A DNA stretch of 40,551 bases from contig JACRGV010000106.1 in the NCBI GenBank assembly GCA_016212215.1, forward strand, positions 1 through 40,551, in the 5' to 3' direction. The notes below the pieces were generated by a model, which made no database searches, had not been told where the DNA came from, and saw only the letters and a list, made by a program, of their open reading frames with translations. This stretch comes from Nitrospirota bacterium. Lineage in GTDB: Bacteria; Nitrospirota; 9FT-COMBO-42-15; HDB-SIOI813. Below, one piece after another: positions 23,437-30,855 of this stretch (within the stretch, counting starts at the first letter, position 1; each line of letters opens with the position of its first letter). The position numbers were made by a program, and so were the translations under genes.

Positions 23437-24025
23437 AGGGGGGGATTTTAATTTCCCTTTGTGAATCTAAGACTCCTGGCGGGACGCCCGACAACCCTTG
23501 TTGCTCGCACTCCCCCTCACCCCCTCCCGTCAAGGGAGGGGGAATTAATTTTGTACCCTGTCCCCCACTTGTGAAAGACTGGGAGGGGCTGGATAAAAAA
23601 GCACCCTCCTGAAAATTATCAAAGACAATTACGGAATGAGGAGGTATCTGTGTAAATAATTCATGGAAAAAGTTTCGTGTAAAGGTGGATAAACCTCCCT
23701 GGTATTCAGAAGTAAAGTGCGGAAGGTCTTTCAGCTTACTGTTTTTCTGTTGTGATTTGACGGCAAGGCTAAGATAGTGGAAAAGGGTGGCAGGGTCCTT
23801 GTCCCCTGAGTCAACCTGATACCATAGACAAGGGGTTTTCTTTTTATCAATGTAACTATTCACAAGGGTTGTCTTACCTGCACCGGGTGGGCCGTTAATC
23901 CAGACTGACTTGTATTTAATCGCATCATTCAGGAGCTTAAAGAGCCGCTTGCGCAGATAGACTCTGGATACAACAGGAGTGGTAATCTTTGCAGGGGCCT
24001 TTATTCGTTGTTGCCGTTGTCGCAC
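23399..24025 (-). CDS. MalT/BTAD-type regulator, N-terminal part with Walker A (split gene)
   Basis: 208 codons from GTG 24025. Residues ~14-40 are the usual lead-in (KITTPVVSRVYLRKRLFKLL), Walker A is NGPPGAGKTTL at ~44-54, and Walker B-like SVIVFDNFQEGAF ends near residue 143. From there to the stop the frame translates inserted repeat DNA (LSSPSQSFTSGGQG, IPPPLTGGGEGE, FVQGGGWGGVFS) without a stop until TAA. Removing one G from the G8 run at 23421-23428 (C8 on the plus strand) joins this frame to the 944-codon frame, giving a 1,140-residue protein. Confidence 0.7.
   Translation of the reverse strand: MRQRQQRIKAPAKITTPVVSRVYLRKRLFKLLNDAIKYKSVWINGPPGAGKTTLVNSYIDKKKTPCLWYQVDSGDKDPATLFHYLSLAVKSQQKNSKLKDLPHFTSEYQGGLSTFTRNFFHELFTQIPPHSVIVFDNFQEGAFLSSPSQSFTSGGQGTKLIPPPLTGGGEGECEQQGLSGVPPGVLDSQREIKIPPFVQGGGWGGVFS
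23414..23605 (-). repeat. GC-rich repeat inserted in the regulator gene
   Basis: About 190 bp containing palindromic modules (CCCCTCCCGTCAAGGGAGGG at ~23521-23540, TGTCCCCCACTTGTGAAAGACTG nearby) and homopolymer runs C7, C8 and G7. It is flanked by near-identical short direct repeats AAAACACC (23406-23413) and AAAAGCACC (23597-23605), compatible with a target duplication. It interrupts the conserved FDNFQE...FMEIIN segment of the ATPase domain. Confidence 0.7.
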
Positions 24026-24135
24026 GAAAATCCTATCTCTGTATTCATGGCTTAGAGGGTTATTTTTACCTTGATTTTTTTCTGTAAAATATACAATAAT
24101 ACAACTCCAATTTCAAGCTAAAGGAGGGGATTTAC

Positions 24136-24948
24136 ATGCCGGTTGTAAAGGTAAATGACATAAACATGTATTACGAGGTTCATGGAGAGGGTGAACCTCT
24201 TGTGCTTATCCACGGCTCATGACTTGATTCAACTGCATGGTCTTTACAAATGCCGGCGTTTTCTGCAAAGTATAGTGTAATAATCTTTGATAACCGCGGT
24301 GTCGGACGAACTGATACGACAAAACCTCCCTACTCGGCAGAACAGATGGCAGGAGACGTAAAGGGGCTGATGGATGTACTTGGTGTCAGGAATGCCCACA
24401 TACTTGGATATTCCATGGGCGGACAGATTGCGCAGGAACTTGCAGGAATGTATCCGGGATATGTAAGGAGCCTGATACTTGCGGGTTCTTATGCCCGGCA
24501 GACGCCTATCGGCCTGAGCAAAACACGATTGCTATTACAGATGTTCATGGAAGGGGTTAACCCTGAATTTGTTGTGAAAACATTCTTCCTATGGCTCTTT
24601 TCAAACCGGTTCTTTGAAGATGAGGAACAGGTAAACATTGCTGTAAAGAACTTTCTGAATCCCCATTATCCTCAGCCACCGGATGGCCTTGAGGGTCAGG
24701 GACTTTCGATTATTAACTATGACGGCCGGGAGCGGGTCGGCAAAATCTCCGCACCAACCCTCATAATAGCCGGCAAGAATGATATAGCCATACCTTTAAG
24801 CTGTACAGAAGGACTCGCCTCCAAAATCCCCAACTCAGAACTCATCATCCTTGAGAACGCCGCCCATTCCATGATCTTTGAAGAACCTGAAAGATTCAAC
24901 CGGATAGTGATGGAGTTTCTGGGGAGGATGAGAATAGGTGATAGGTAG
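24136..24948 (+). pseudogene. Alpha/beta hydrolase with an in-frame TGA at the oxyanion-loop glycine
   Basis: The strong site AAAGGAGGGG precedes ATG 24136. The frame reads PVVKVNDINMYYEVHGEGEP, LVLIHGS, TGA, LDSTAWSLQMPAFS and continues to 24948. Family members have HGSG or HGLG here, so TGA replaces one Gly codon (GGA to TGA). Downstream the enzyme looks intact: FDNRGVGRTD, nucleophile elbow LGYSMGGQIAQEL, acid loop IIAGKNDIAIP, and His in ENAAHSMIFEEPE. Other genes here stop at TGA, so recoding of TGA as Gly is unlikely. Translation could restart at ATG 24250 but would lack the oxyanion loop. Divergent from the regulator, as often seen for regulator-target pairs. Confidence 0.75.
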
Positions 24949-24969
24949 GAAGGCTGAAGTAAGAAATGA

Positions 24970-25153
24970 GTATCCCCCTTTAGAAAAGGGGGGCAGGGGG
25001 GATTTGAAGCGAGGATTTTCGGATGAACTCCCATGAACCGAGGGTTCACAAAGGGGCATGAAAATCAGCGGGACAAGAAAGTCCCGCCTATCCTCGTAGA
25101 AATGGATAGGCGGGGTTTTCTTACCCCGCCGGAGGTCATTTTCGGATGAATAT
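24970..25153 (+). repeat. Palindromic repeat, complete flank plus GGGACAAGAA payload
   Basis: 24970-25001 is a short CCCCCTTTAGAAAAGGGGGG hairpin. Then come the boundary GATTTTCGGATGAACTCC, the flank hairpin TGAACCGAGGGTTCA, CAAAGGGGCATGAAAATCAG, the payload CGGGACAAGAAAGTCCCG plus CCTATCC...GGATAGG and GGCGGGGTTTTCTTACCCCGCC, GGAGG, and the terminus TTTTCGGATGAA. This is the cleanest full copy in the window. Confidence 0.9.
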
Positions 25154-25232
25154 TTTATCTTGGTTCCGGCTTGTACGGTATAGGGCAAACTAACTGATTG
25201 AAACCTACAACCATATTTCATATAATGCTTAC

Positions 25233-25625
25233 ATGGATGAACATCAAGTCACAGAGTTGAGAGCAATCTTTAAAAATTATCCTGAGGTCAAATTGGTCTA
25301 TGTGTTTGGTTCAAGGGCGGCAGGCAAGGAAGGACCATTGAGTGATTACGACTTTGCTGTGTATATAGCTGACGACAATAGGATCAGAAACTTTAATATC
25401 AAATTTTCTTTAATGGACAAAATCAGCCGGTTACTTAGAAATGACAATGTGGATGTTGTGATTTTAAACTTTACAGAGTCTCCAGAATTAAAATACAATA
25501 TTATTGCTCAGGGAAAGTTAATCTATGAGGAGGAACCATTCAGGGTAATTGTAGAACCCCGCATACTTAATGAATATTTTGACTTTCACTCTCTGCTCTT
25601 AAAATACAATTTAACAAAGGCATAA
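25233..25625 (+). CDS. mntA: MntA-type nucleotidyltransferase antitoxin
   Basis: 130 residues. Motif GSRAAGKEGPLSDYDF gives GS-X10-DXD (Ser27, Asp38, Asp40), and a third acidic residue is in NVDVVILNF. It is the size and layout of MntA, the AMP-transferring antitoxin that modifies a conserved Tyr of HepT. The HepT gene starts 4 bp downstream. It follows directly on a palindromic repeat and the hydrolase pseudogene. Not obviously related in sequence to the 14386 copy beyond the motif. Confidence 0.85.
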   Translation: MDEHQVTELRAIFKNYPEVKLVYVFGSRAAGKEGPLSDYDFAVYIADDNRIRNFNIKFSLMDKISRLLRNDNVDVVILNFTESPELKYNIIAQGKLIYEEEPFRVIVEPRILNEYFDFHSLLLKYNLTKA

Positions 25626-25629
25626 ATCT

Positions 25630-26040
25630 ATGACTAATATATCCGTCATTGAAAATAAGATAAGCTCTATCAGAAAATATTTGAAGATTCTGGAAAGGTA
25701 TCCTGAATATTCCAGAAAAGAGATTGGCGAAAACATAGATATAAGAGGCGCGGTTGAGCGTTATCTCTATCTTATGGCTCAATCTGCAATTGATCTTGCA
25801 GAAGCCGTAATCGCATATAGAGATTTAAGAAAGCCGGCTACGATGAGTGAGGCATTTTATATATTAAATGAAGAGAATATAATCTCAGGTGAATGCACGG
25901 ACAAGATGGTAAGGATGGTCGGATTTAGAAACATAATAGCCCATGACTATGAAAGGATTAATTATGATATTGTGTATGATATCCTTCACCATAGATTAAA
26001 AGATATTGAAGAATTTATAGAAAAGATCGAAACCATGTAA
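25630..26040 (+). CDS. hepT: HepT (DUF86/HEPN) ribonuclease toxin
   Basis: 136 residues, all-helical, with the HepT active motif intact: RNIIAHDY at 100-107 (R-X4-H-X-Y), the Arg/His for RNA cleavage and the Tyr that MntA adenylylates in characterised pairs. Blocks IRGAVERYLYLMAQSAIDLA and MVGFRNIIAHDYERINYDIV are typical of DUF86. Operonic with mntA (4-bp gap). This pair looks functional, unlike the HEPN-like pair at 14.4-15.2 kb. Confidence 0.88.
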   Translation: MTNISVIENKISSIRKYLKILERYPEYSRKEIGENIDIRGAVERYLYLMAQSAIDLAEAVIAYRDLRKPATMSEAFYILNEENIISGECTDKMVRMVGFRNIIAHDYERINYDIVYDILHHRLKDIEEFIEKIETM

Positions 26041-26142
26041 TTGCCCCACGAATCCACCATACCCATATCACCTTTCCCATTATCTTATATAAAAATAGTA
26101 TGGATTACGCATGTAGGTTCGATACCCATAATTGCGGATACT

Positions 26143-26180
26143 GTAACCGTTCACAGTTGACAGTTTACAGTTAACGGTTA
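26143..26180 (+). repeat. Left arm of inverted 7-nt-word array around a four-helix-bundle relic
   Basis: Words of 7 nt differing by one or two bases: TTCACAG, TTGACAG, TTTACAG, TTAACGG, after GTAACCG. GTAACCGTTCACAGTT (26143-26158) is a perfect 16-bp inverted match to AACTGTGAACGGTTAC at 26447-26462. Beyond that core the arms remain mostly complementary to ~37 bp. Confidence 0.85.
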
Positions 26181-26207
26181 AGAAAAATATAAAAGTAAGA
26201 GGAAATT

Positions 26208-26440
26208 GTGGGCGCTTCTTTTGAAGATTTAGAAGTATGGAAAGAAATAGTATCCCGGATTTCCAGAGATTCTTAAATATAGCAAAAGGTTCGGCTGCGG
26301 AACTGAGAACACAAGTATATATTTCACAAGAGGTCAAGGTATTTTCTAATAGTAATGCGAAAGAACTCATTCAAGAATTGAAGTCAATTTCAAAAATGCT
26401 CCAAGCGTTACATAACTCGTTGAAAAACCGTGAACCGTAA
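26208..26440 (+). pseudogene. Four-helix-bundle protein (S23/23S rRNA intervening-sequence family), internally deleted
   Basis: From GTG 26208 the frame reads GASFEDLEVWKEIVSRISRD, TAA, the typical opening of the family (FEDL.VW). In the next phase from ATG 26237 the C-terminal half is present: FLNIAKGSAAELRTQVYISQ, EVKVFSNSNAKELIQELKSI, SKMLQALHNSL. Roughly 40 central residues are lost and the halves are out of frame. The relic is enclosed by inverted arrays of 7-nt words. Confidence 0.75.
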
Positions 26441-26462
26441 ACTGATAACTGTGAACGGTTAC
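26426..26462 (+). repeat. Right arm of inverted 7-nt-word array
   Basis: Words CCGTGAA, CCGTAAA, CTGATAA, CTGTGAA, CGGTTAC in strict 7-nt register, the reverse complement of the left arm at 26143-26180. The relic's C-terminal residues (LKNREP) and TAA at 26438-26440 are encoded by the arm. Confidence 0.85.
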
Positions 26463-26501
26463 GAAACTGGATACATATCTGTATTATGGCGGATACCCGG
26501 G

Positions 26502-26831
26502 GCTGCCCCTCTTATCAATGACAGAGACAGGTGGGCAAGGTACATTGTTGATTCCCTCATATAGACAACCATTTCCCGTGACATCCTCCTGATGACACGT
26601 GTTGATAAGCCTGCCCTGTTACGCAGGCTCTTTCAGCTTGGGTGTGTATATTCAGGCCAGATACTTTCCTATCAGAAAATGCAGGGGCAGCTCACTGATG
26701 CAGGGAATACAACAACATTAGCCCACTATCTTGAACTTCTAGCAAAAGGGTCTCGTGGTCCGACCCCTATACACCTCCACTATATCTTTCCCTTTCCTCG
26801 GGATAAACGACTCAGAGGTTTTTTTAAATAA
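26502..26831 (+). pseudogene. Relic of an AAA/DUF4143-type ATPase, middle segment
   Basis: Reads AAPLINDRDRWARYIVDSLI, TAG, TTISRDILLMTRVDKPALLR, RLFQLGCVYSGQILSYQKMQ, GQLTDAGNTTTLAHYLELL, the hallmark middle region of the ATPase-plus-DUF4143 family. A Glu codon has become TAG and homology ends after LELLAKG. The N-terminal P-loop domain is absent. A 79-codon ORF from ATG 26592 is only the tail of this relic. Confidence 0.75.
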
Positions 26832-27056
26832 AATTGACTTATGGTTTCGTCTTTGCTTTAATCTGTAGCTAAGATAATCGAGAAATCATTACAAAATCCT
26901 CTGGGTTAAAACAGGAGTAATTTAAGTGAACGCGGTTAACAATACCCTGATTGAATCACACAAAGACGATTGTATCCAGAATTTCCTGAATGTTTTCCGG
27001 TAATAAGATTTTTGATAAAATGTTAAGGTAAGAAGTTTTAAGATATGGAGGATATT

Positions 27057-27356
27057 ATGAAAGAGGTATCGCCAGCACACATTGATATAACACCGGGAGT
27101 GGCCGGGGGTAAGCCTCGTATAGCAGGTCATCGTATTACTGTTCAGGATATCGTTATATGGCATGAACGTATGGGATCAAGTGCAGATGAAATAGCTACA
27201 GAACATGGCCTCTCATTATCAGATATATACGCTGCCCTGGCATATTATTATGATCACCGTATAGAAATAGATGAGGCCATCCGTTCTGATGAAACATTTG
27301 TTGCCGAACTGCGCCGTAAGACACCCTCCAGGCTGAAAGATAAAATCGGTGGCTGA
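27057..27356 (+). CDS. DUF433 family antitoxin-like protein
   Basis: 99 residues from ATG 27057. An ATG at 27045 contains the ribosome-binding site (ATGGAGG) for the chosen start. The sequence has the DUF433 pattern: ITPGVAGGKPRIAGHRITVQ, DIVIWHERMGSSADEIA, LSLSDIYAALAYYYDHR. DUF433 proteins normally regulate a DUF5615 PIN-like toxin encoded directly downstream; here only a mosaic relic of that toxin follows, overlapping by 8 nt. Appears intact. Confidence 0.85.
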   Translation: MKEVSPAHIDITPGVAGGKPRIAGHRITVQDIVIWHERMGSSADEIATEHGLSLSDIYAALAYYYDHRIEIDEAIRSDETFVAELRRKTPSRLKDKIGG

Positions 27357-27513
27357 CCCCCTAAAGTTCTATATGAAGGTCTCATACTGGCGTGAGCGCG
27401 GCCGTGAGGTTGATTTCATCATAAGCAGAGGGAGACATGAACACATAACAGATAAAGGTAAAGTAGTTGGATTTGTTGTCCAGCATGCTTATTCTGATTT
27501 ATCTATTCTTTGA
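27349..27513 (+). pseudogene. Mosaic relic: DUF5615-like start joined to a DUF4143-like end
   Basis: From GTG 27349, overlapping the DUF433 stop by 8 nt, the frame reads ADPLKFYM, the usual opening of the DUF5615 toxin (MADPLKFYMDEHV). It then switches to KVSYWRERGREVDFIISRG, characteristic of the C-terminal part of DUF4143 ATPases. The last ~26 residues are unassigned. The join suggests deletion or recombination between two neighbouring gene families, one of which also left the 26502-26831 relic. Confidence 0.55.
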
Positions 27514-27523
27514 AATCTATTTC

Positions 27524-27640
27524 TTAGGCAGCCCGAATCTCAATGTGTTGCTGAGGCCCTATAATAACCTGAGCGTCCAGTGCATTGACCAGTTTCAAGA
27601 GGGTCTCAAGTGTTGGGAGATAATCACCGGATTCTATTGA
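27524..27640 (-). pseudogene. Relic: C-terminal end of an XRE antitoxin
   Basis: The minus strand reads SIESGDYLPTLETLLKLVNA, LDAQVIIGPQQHIEIRAA, TAA, matching the recognition-helix end and tail of XRE/HigA-type antitoxins (IARIESG...PTLETLLKLANALG). The N-terminal half of the helix-turn-helix is missing. Confidence 0.65.
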
Positions 27641-27710
27641 TTAATGGTCATTAAGGGGTCTGTTTCTTCATGTCTGGAAGTTAACGGGTAAATCAGACTG
27701 TTACGAAGTG

Positions 27711-28334
27711 TTACTCTGATTTGCTGCGGGTATTTTTGCGGCTGGTTCCACGCATTGTGGAAACTATCTCTTTGATGGCTTTTGAGCGTTGTGTCCTGTC
27801 TTTGATCTCTTTCATAACCTTGTCACGTGCGTTCTTTACATGCTCAAGGCGCTTTTTAAATTCAGGGCCGCCGTATAATTTCTGCAGCTCTTCACGAATC
27901 TCTTTGGCTATTGCAGGACTTGCCCCGCCGGTAGATATGGCGATTGTGAGTAAGCCCCTCTGGAATACAGCAGGGGTGATATAACTGCAAAGTGCCGGTT
28001 CATCAACAACATTTACAAGTTTGTTGGAAGCCCTCGCATCATCAGCAACCTTCTGATTTATCTCTTCATAGTCTGTTGCGGCGATTACAAGAAATGCAGT
28101 ATCAAGGTCACCGGCCTGATAATCACGTTTAATATGGGTAATCTGTCCCTTTGCCTGAATGTCTTTGAGTCCCTTGGTAATCATTGGTGCAATAACTGTT
28201 ACATCAGCACCGGCCTTTATAAGTGACTCGCACTTCCTTTCTGCAACACTCCCGCCGCCTACAACAATGCACTTTTTACCTGTGAGGTCTAAGAATATCG
28301 GAAAGTAATTTTTCTTTTCTTGAGTATCATCCAT
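27711..28334 (-). CDS. Precorrin-2 dehydrogenase / sirohydrochlorin ferrochelatase-type (CysG N-terminal, Met8-like)
   Basis: 207 residues. Opens YFPIFLDLTGKKCIVVGGGS, VAERKCESL, the NAD-binding Rossmann fold (GGGxVAxRK) of siroheme synthases. Further blocks are VIAATDYEEINQKVADDARA, LVNVVDEPALCSYITPAVFQ, RGLLTIAISTGGASPAIAKE. It oxidises precorrin-2 to sirohydrochlorin for siroheme or heme d1 synthesis. It lacks the CysG methyltransferase domain, so uroporphyrinogen methylation must be encoded elsewhere. The tail is basic (RGTSRKNTRSKSE). It stands alone, flanked by relics and repeats. Confidence 0.92.
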   Translation of the reverse strand: MDDTQEKKNYFPIFLDLTGKKCIVVGGGSVAERKCESLIKAGADVTVIAPMITKGLKDIQAKGQITHIKRDYQAGDLDTAFLVIAATDYEEINQKVADDARASNKLVNVVDEPALCSYITPAVFQRGLLTIAISTGGASPAIAKEIREELQKLYGGPEFKKRLEHVKNARDKVMKEIKDRTQRSKAIKEIVSTMRGTSRKNTRSKSE

Positions 28335-28389
28335 AATTGGGAGGGATTATAGCAAATGAGGCTGAAAGAAACAATAGGTTTTTTCATGC

Positions 28390-28480
28390 AAAGATAACCC
28401 CATCCCCACCCTAACCCTCCCCTTGAAGGGGAGGGAATCTCTGAGATTACACCTACCCCTCCCCCGTCAAGGCGGAGCGA
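28390..28480 (-). repeat. GC-rich repeat module (CCCCACCC payload)
   Basis: CCCCATCCCCACCCTAACCC, CTCCCCTTGAAGGGGAGGGA, then a second half-palindrome CCCCTCCCCCGTCAAGG. It matches the right half of the payloads at 1560-1610 and 32470-32515 in reverse orientation and lacks the flank hairpin, so it is a partial copy. Confidence 0.75.
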
Positions 28481-28495
28481 ATTTCTTTTGCAATT

Positions 28496-28656
28496 CTTAT
28501 TTCTTACGTCTTACTTTTTACTCCAGCCTTCTTACTTCTTACTTCTTACTTCTTGCCTCTTACTTCTTACGTCCACCTTCAGTCTTCAGCCTTCAGCCTT
28601 CTTACTTCTTACTTCTTACTTCTTACTTCAACCTTCAACCTTCTTACCTCTTCCCT
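28496..28656 (+). repeat. Single-arm array of 23 seven-nucleotide words
   Basis: Perfect 7-nt register for 161 bp. Eight words are CTTACTT; the rest are close variants (CTTACGT, CTTGCCT, CAGCCTT, CAACCTT, CTTACCT and others). No mirror array is present nearby. It is open in more than one plus frame and would encode Leu/Ser/Tyr/Phe-rich peptides (FLLLTSYF type), which I do not regard as genes. It lies 50 bp before livH, which lacks a clear ribosome-binding site. Confidence 0.9.
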
Positions 28657-28707
28657 GCCATCTCCCCTCATATTGACAATCTTCCGTTATAAAGTGTATT
28701 TTAACGC

Positions 28708-29610
28708 ATGTTGCTTCAGCAGGTTATAAACGGCCTTACGCTTGGCGCTGTGTACGCACTGATTGCACTCGGCTATACAATGGTGTACGGGATACTTGAG
28801 CTTATTAATTTTGCACATGGTGAGATTTATATGCTCGGTGCTTATGTATCAATTATTACACTCTCTTTTCTAACTGTTACTGGATTTACTTCCAATAATC
28901 TTGTCCTGTCATTATTAATAGTGGTGATTGTTGCCGCCATATATGCTGCTGCTTATGGCCTCACTATGGAGAGGCTGGCATACAGGCCATTAAGAAATGC
29001 ACCGAGGCTTTCACCGCTTATTTCTGCCATCGGGGTTTCTATCTTCCTGCAGAATTATGTTATGCTGACTCAGGGTTCTGCTGATAAGATATTCCCGCAT
29101 ATACTCTCATCCGGCGGGGTATCTCTCGGCAACGCAACATTAACTTATCTACAGGGATTTATAATCATTACCTCCATATTCCTTATGACTATCCTTCATG
29201 CATTTATAAAAAAGACCAGATTCGGCAAGGCTATGCGGGCTACTGCACAGGATAAGAAGATGGCATCACTTGTGGGGATAGACATTAATACTGTCATTAT
29301 GACAACATTCATCATAGGTTCAGTCCTTGCAGCAGTTGCAGGATTTATGGTTGCGATGTACTACGGACTTGTAAATTTTTACATGGGTTATGTTGCAGGG
29401 ATAAAGGCATTTACAGCCGCTGTACTCGGCGGCATCGGGAATATTCAAGGCGCTGTTTTAGGCGGCTTTATGCTGGGGATTATGGAAAGCCTCGGTGCTG
29501 CATACATCTCAAGTGAATACAAAGACGCATTCGCATTTATAATCCTCATATTAATCCTGACATTTAAACCAACAGGTCTGCTTGGAGAAAGTGTTCCAGA
29601 AAAGGTATAA
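28708..29610 (+). CDS. livH: Branched-chain amino-acid ABC transporter permease LivH
   Basis: 300 residues with about eight membrane helices. It begins MLLQQVINGLTLGAVYALIA, LGYTMVYGILELINFAHGEI, the LivH signature, and ends with GLVNFYMGYVAGIKAFTAAV, LGGIGNIQGAVLGG, the ATPase-coupling loop. It forms a heterodimer with LivM to import Leu/Ile/Val or a related amide. The livM frame overlaps its end by 29 nt or less. No LivG/LivF ATPases or binding protein follow in the window. Confidence 0.93.
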   Translation: MLLQQVINGLTLGAVYALIALGYTMVYGILELINFAHGEIYMLGAYVSIITLSFLTVTGFTSNNLVLSLLIVVIVAAIYAAAYGLTMERLAYRPLRNAPRLSPLISAIGVSIFLQNYVMLTQGSADKIFPHILSSGGVSLGNATLTYLQGFIIITSIFLMTILHAFIKKTRFGKAMRATAQDKKMASLVGIDINTVIMTTFIIGSVLAAVAGFMVAMYYGLVNFYMGYVAGIKAFTAAVLGGIGNIQGAVLGGFMLGIMESLGAAYISSEYKDAFAFIILILILTFKPTGLLGESVPEKV

Positions 29611-30757
29611 GATTATTTTTTTATCAATATGGTCCGGCTTGCTGTTACTGCCATTCCTCGGCATTTTTAATTCAGCGCTGGCGGCCGGCATTATCTTTTC
29701 AGGTATCCTCCTGTTTCAAGTTACACAAAGGATTGTAACAGCTTCATCTTGCAGAGATACTTTTCAGCAGATTAATGTCAGAATTCAAAAAATAGAAACA
29801 GTGTGCAAGAAAAAAGGTGTTCAAAATGCTCTTCTTGCCGCTCTTTTATTATTGCTCGTGACTGCCCCGTTTTTAATAAATAACTATTATACAGACATCT
29901 TAATTATCACAGGGATATATGTTATCCTTGCACTCGGTCTTAATATTGTGGTCGGACTTGCGGGTCTCCTTGACCTCGGCTATATTGCCTTTTATGCAAT
30001 AGGGGCATACTCTTATGGAATCCTGAATACAAACTTCGGGATACCCTTCTGGCCGGCCATATTAATAGGCGGGACGCTTGCAGGCATTGCAGGCATGATA
30101 CTTGGTATGGTGACCCTGCGTCTCAGAGGTGATTATCTGGCAATAGTTACGCTGGGGTTTCTTATGATTGTCCACCTTATGCTCAATAACTGGGACACTG
30201 TCACACGCGGGCCGAACGGTATACTTGGGATCAAGCCGCCGGCTATCGGAGGCTTTACATTCTCTGAACCGGCGCATTTTTACTATCTTATCCTGCTATT
30301 TGATATAATAGCTATTTTCATTATAAACAGGCTTAATAACTCAAGGATAGGGAGGGCATGGATTGCAATAAGAGAGGATGAGATTGCCGCCTCGGCAATG
30401 GGTATTAATATTACAACAATGAAGATTCTCGCATTCACAATGGGTGCATTGTGGGCAGGGATAGCGGGTGTTTTCTTTGCAGGCCGTTATGCATTCATAT
30501 CACCGGAGAGCTTTACATTTCTTGAAACAGTGCTTGTACTCTCAATGGTAGTTTTAGGTGGAATGGGAAGCATCGCAGGTGTTATAATCGGGGCTGGATT
30601 GCTTATAATACTGCCGGAGGTCTTCAGGGGTTTTCAGGATTACAGGATGCTCGCATTCGGCGGGGCTATGGTACTCATGATGGTATTCAGACCGCAGGGG
30701 TTGATAGGAAATCCGAGGAGGAAGATAGAACTGATAAATGAAAATAGTGAGCAGTAA
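29582..30757 (+). CDS. livM: Branched-chain amino-acid ABC transporter permease LivM
   Basis: 391 residues. The start is TTG 29582 or GTG 29591, both inside the end of livH. An N-terminal ~95-residue hydrophobic and charged extension precedes the LivM core (LIITGIYVILALGLNIVVGL, AGLLDLGYIAFYAIGAYSYG, LRLRGDYLAIVTLGF, VLSMVVLGGMGSIAGVIIGA). Substrate is inferred from family. The C-terminal SEQ and the TAA stop (30755-30757) lie inside the 7-nt-word array that follows. Confidence 0.93.
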   Translation: MEKVFQKRYKIIFLSIWSGLLLLPFLGIFNSALAAGIIFSGILLFQVTQRIVTASSCRDTFQQINVRIQKIETVCKKKGVQNALLAALLLLLVTAPFLINNYYTDILIITGIYVILALGLNIVVGLAGLLDLGYIAFYAIGAYSYGILNTNFGIPFWPAILIGGTLAGIAGMILGMVTLRLRGDYLAIVTLGFLMIVHLMLNNWDTVTRGPNGILGIKPPAIGGFTFSEPAHFYYLILLFDIIAIFIINRLNNSRIGRAWIAIREDEIAASAMGINITTMKILAFTMGALWAGIAGVFFAGRYAFISPESFTFLETVLVLSMVVLGGMGSIAGVIIGAGLLIILPEVFRGFQDYRMLAFGGAMVLMMVFRPQGLIGNPRRKIELINENSEQ

Positions 30758-30820
30758 GCTGTAAGCTGTAAGCAGTGGCGGCAGGTTTTATCTGCTAACT
30801 GCTCACTGTTTACTGCTTAC
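30747..30820 (+). repeat. Mirrored 7-nt-word array after livM (possible terminator)
   Basis: Left arm GTGAGCA, GTAAGCT, GTAAGCT, GTAAGCA (30747-30774). After a short gap, right arm TGCTAAC, TGCTCAC, TGTTTAC, TGCTTAC (30793-30820). The arms pair into a long hairpin. The first left words contain the livM stop codon. Confidence 0.85.
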
Positions 30821-30855
30821 TCAAAAGTATTTTCGCGTGAAAGGGGGATTTTAGA

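Noticed and set aside
24136-24948. Reassigned TGA codon (Gly) or selenocysteine
   Set aside because: TGA terminates several complete genes in the window, no Sec insertion context is apparent, and a Gly position in an oxyanion loop is not a Sec site.
28496-28656. CRISPR-like array
   Set aside because: The period is 7 nt with no spacers and no cas genes; it is a short tandem word array.
28423-28692. Two overlapping plus-strand ORFs rich in Leu, Ser, Tyr and Phe
   Set aside because: They are translations of the 7-nt-word array, which is open and hydrophobic in every frame. There is no ribosome-binding site, and the composition comes entirely from repeated words.
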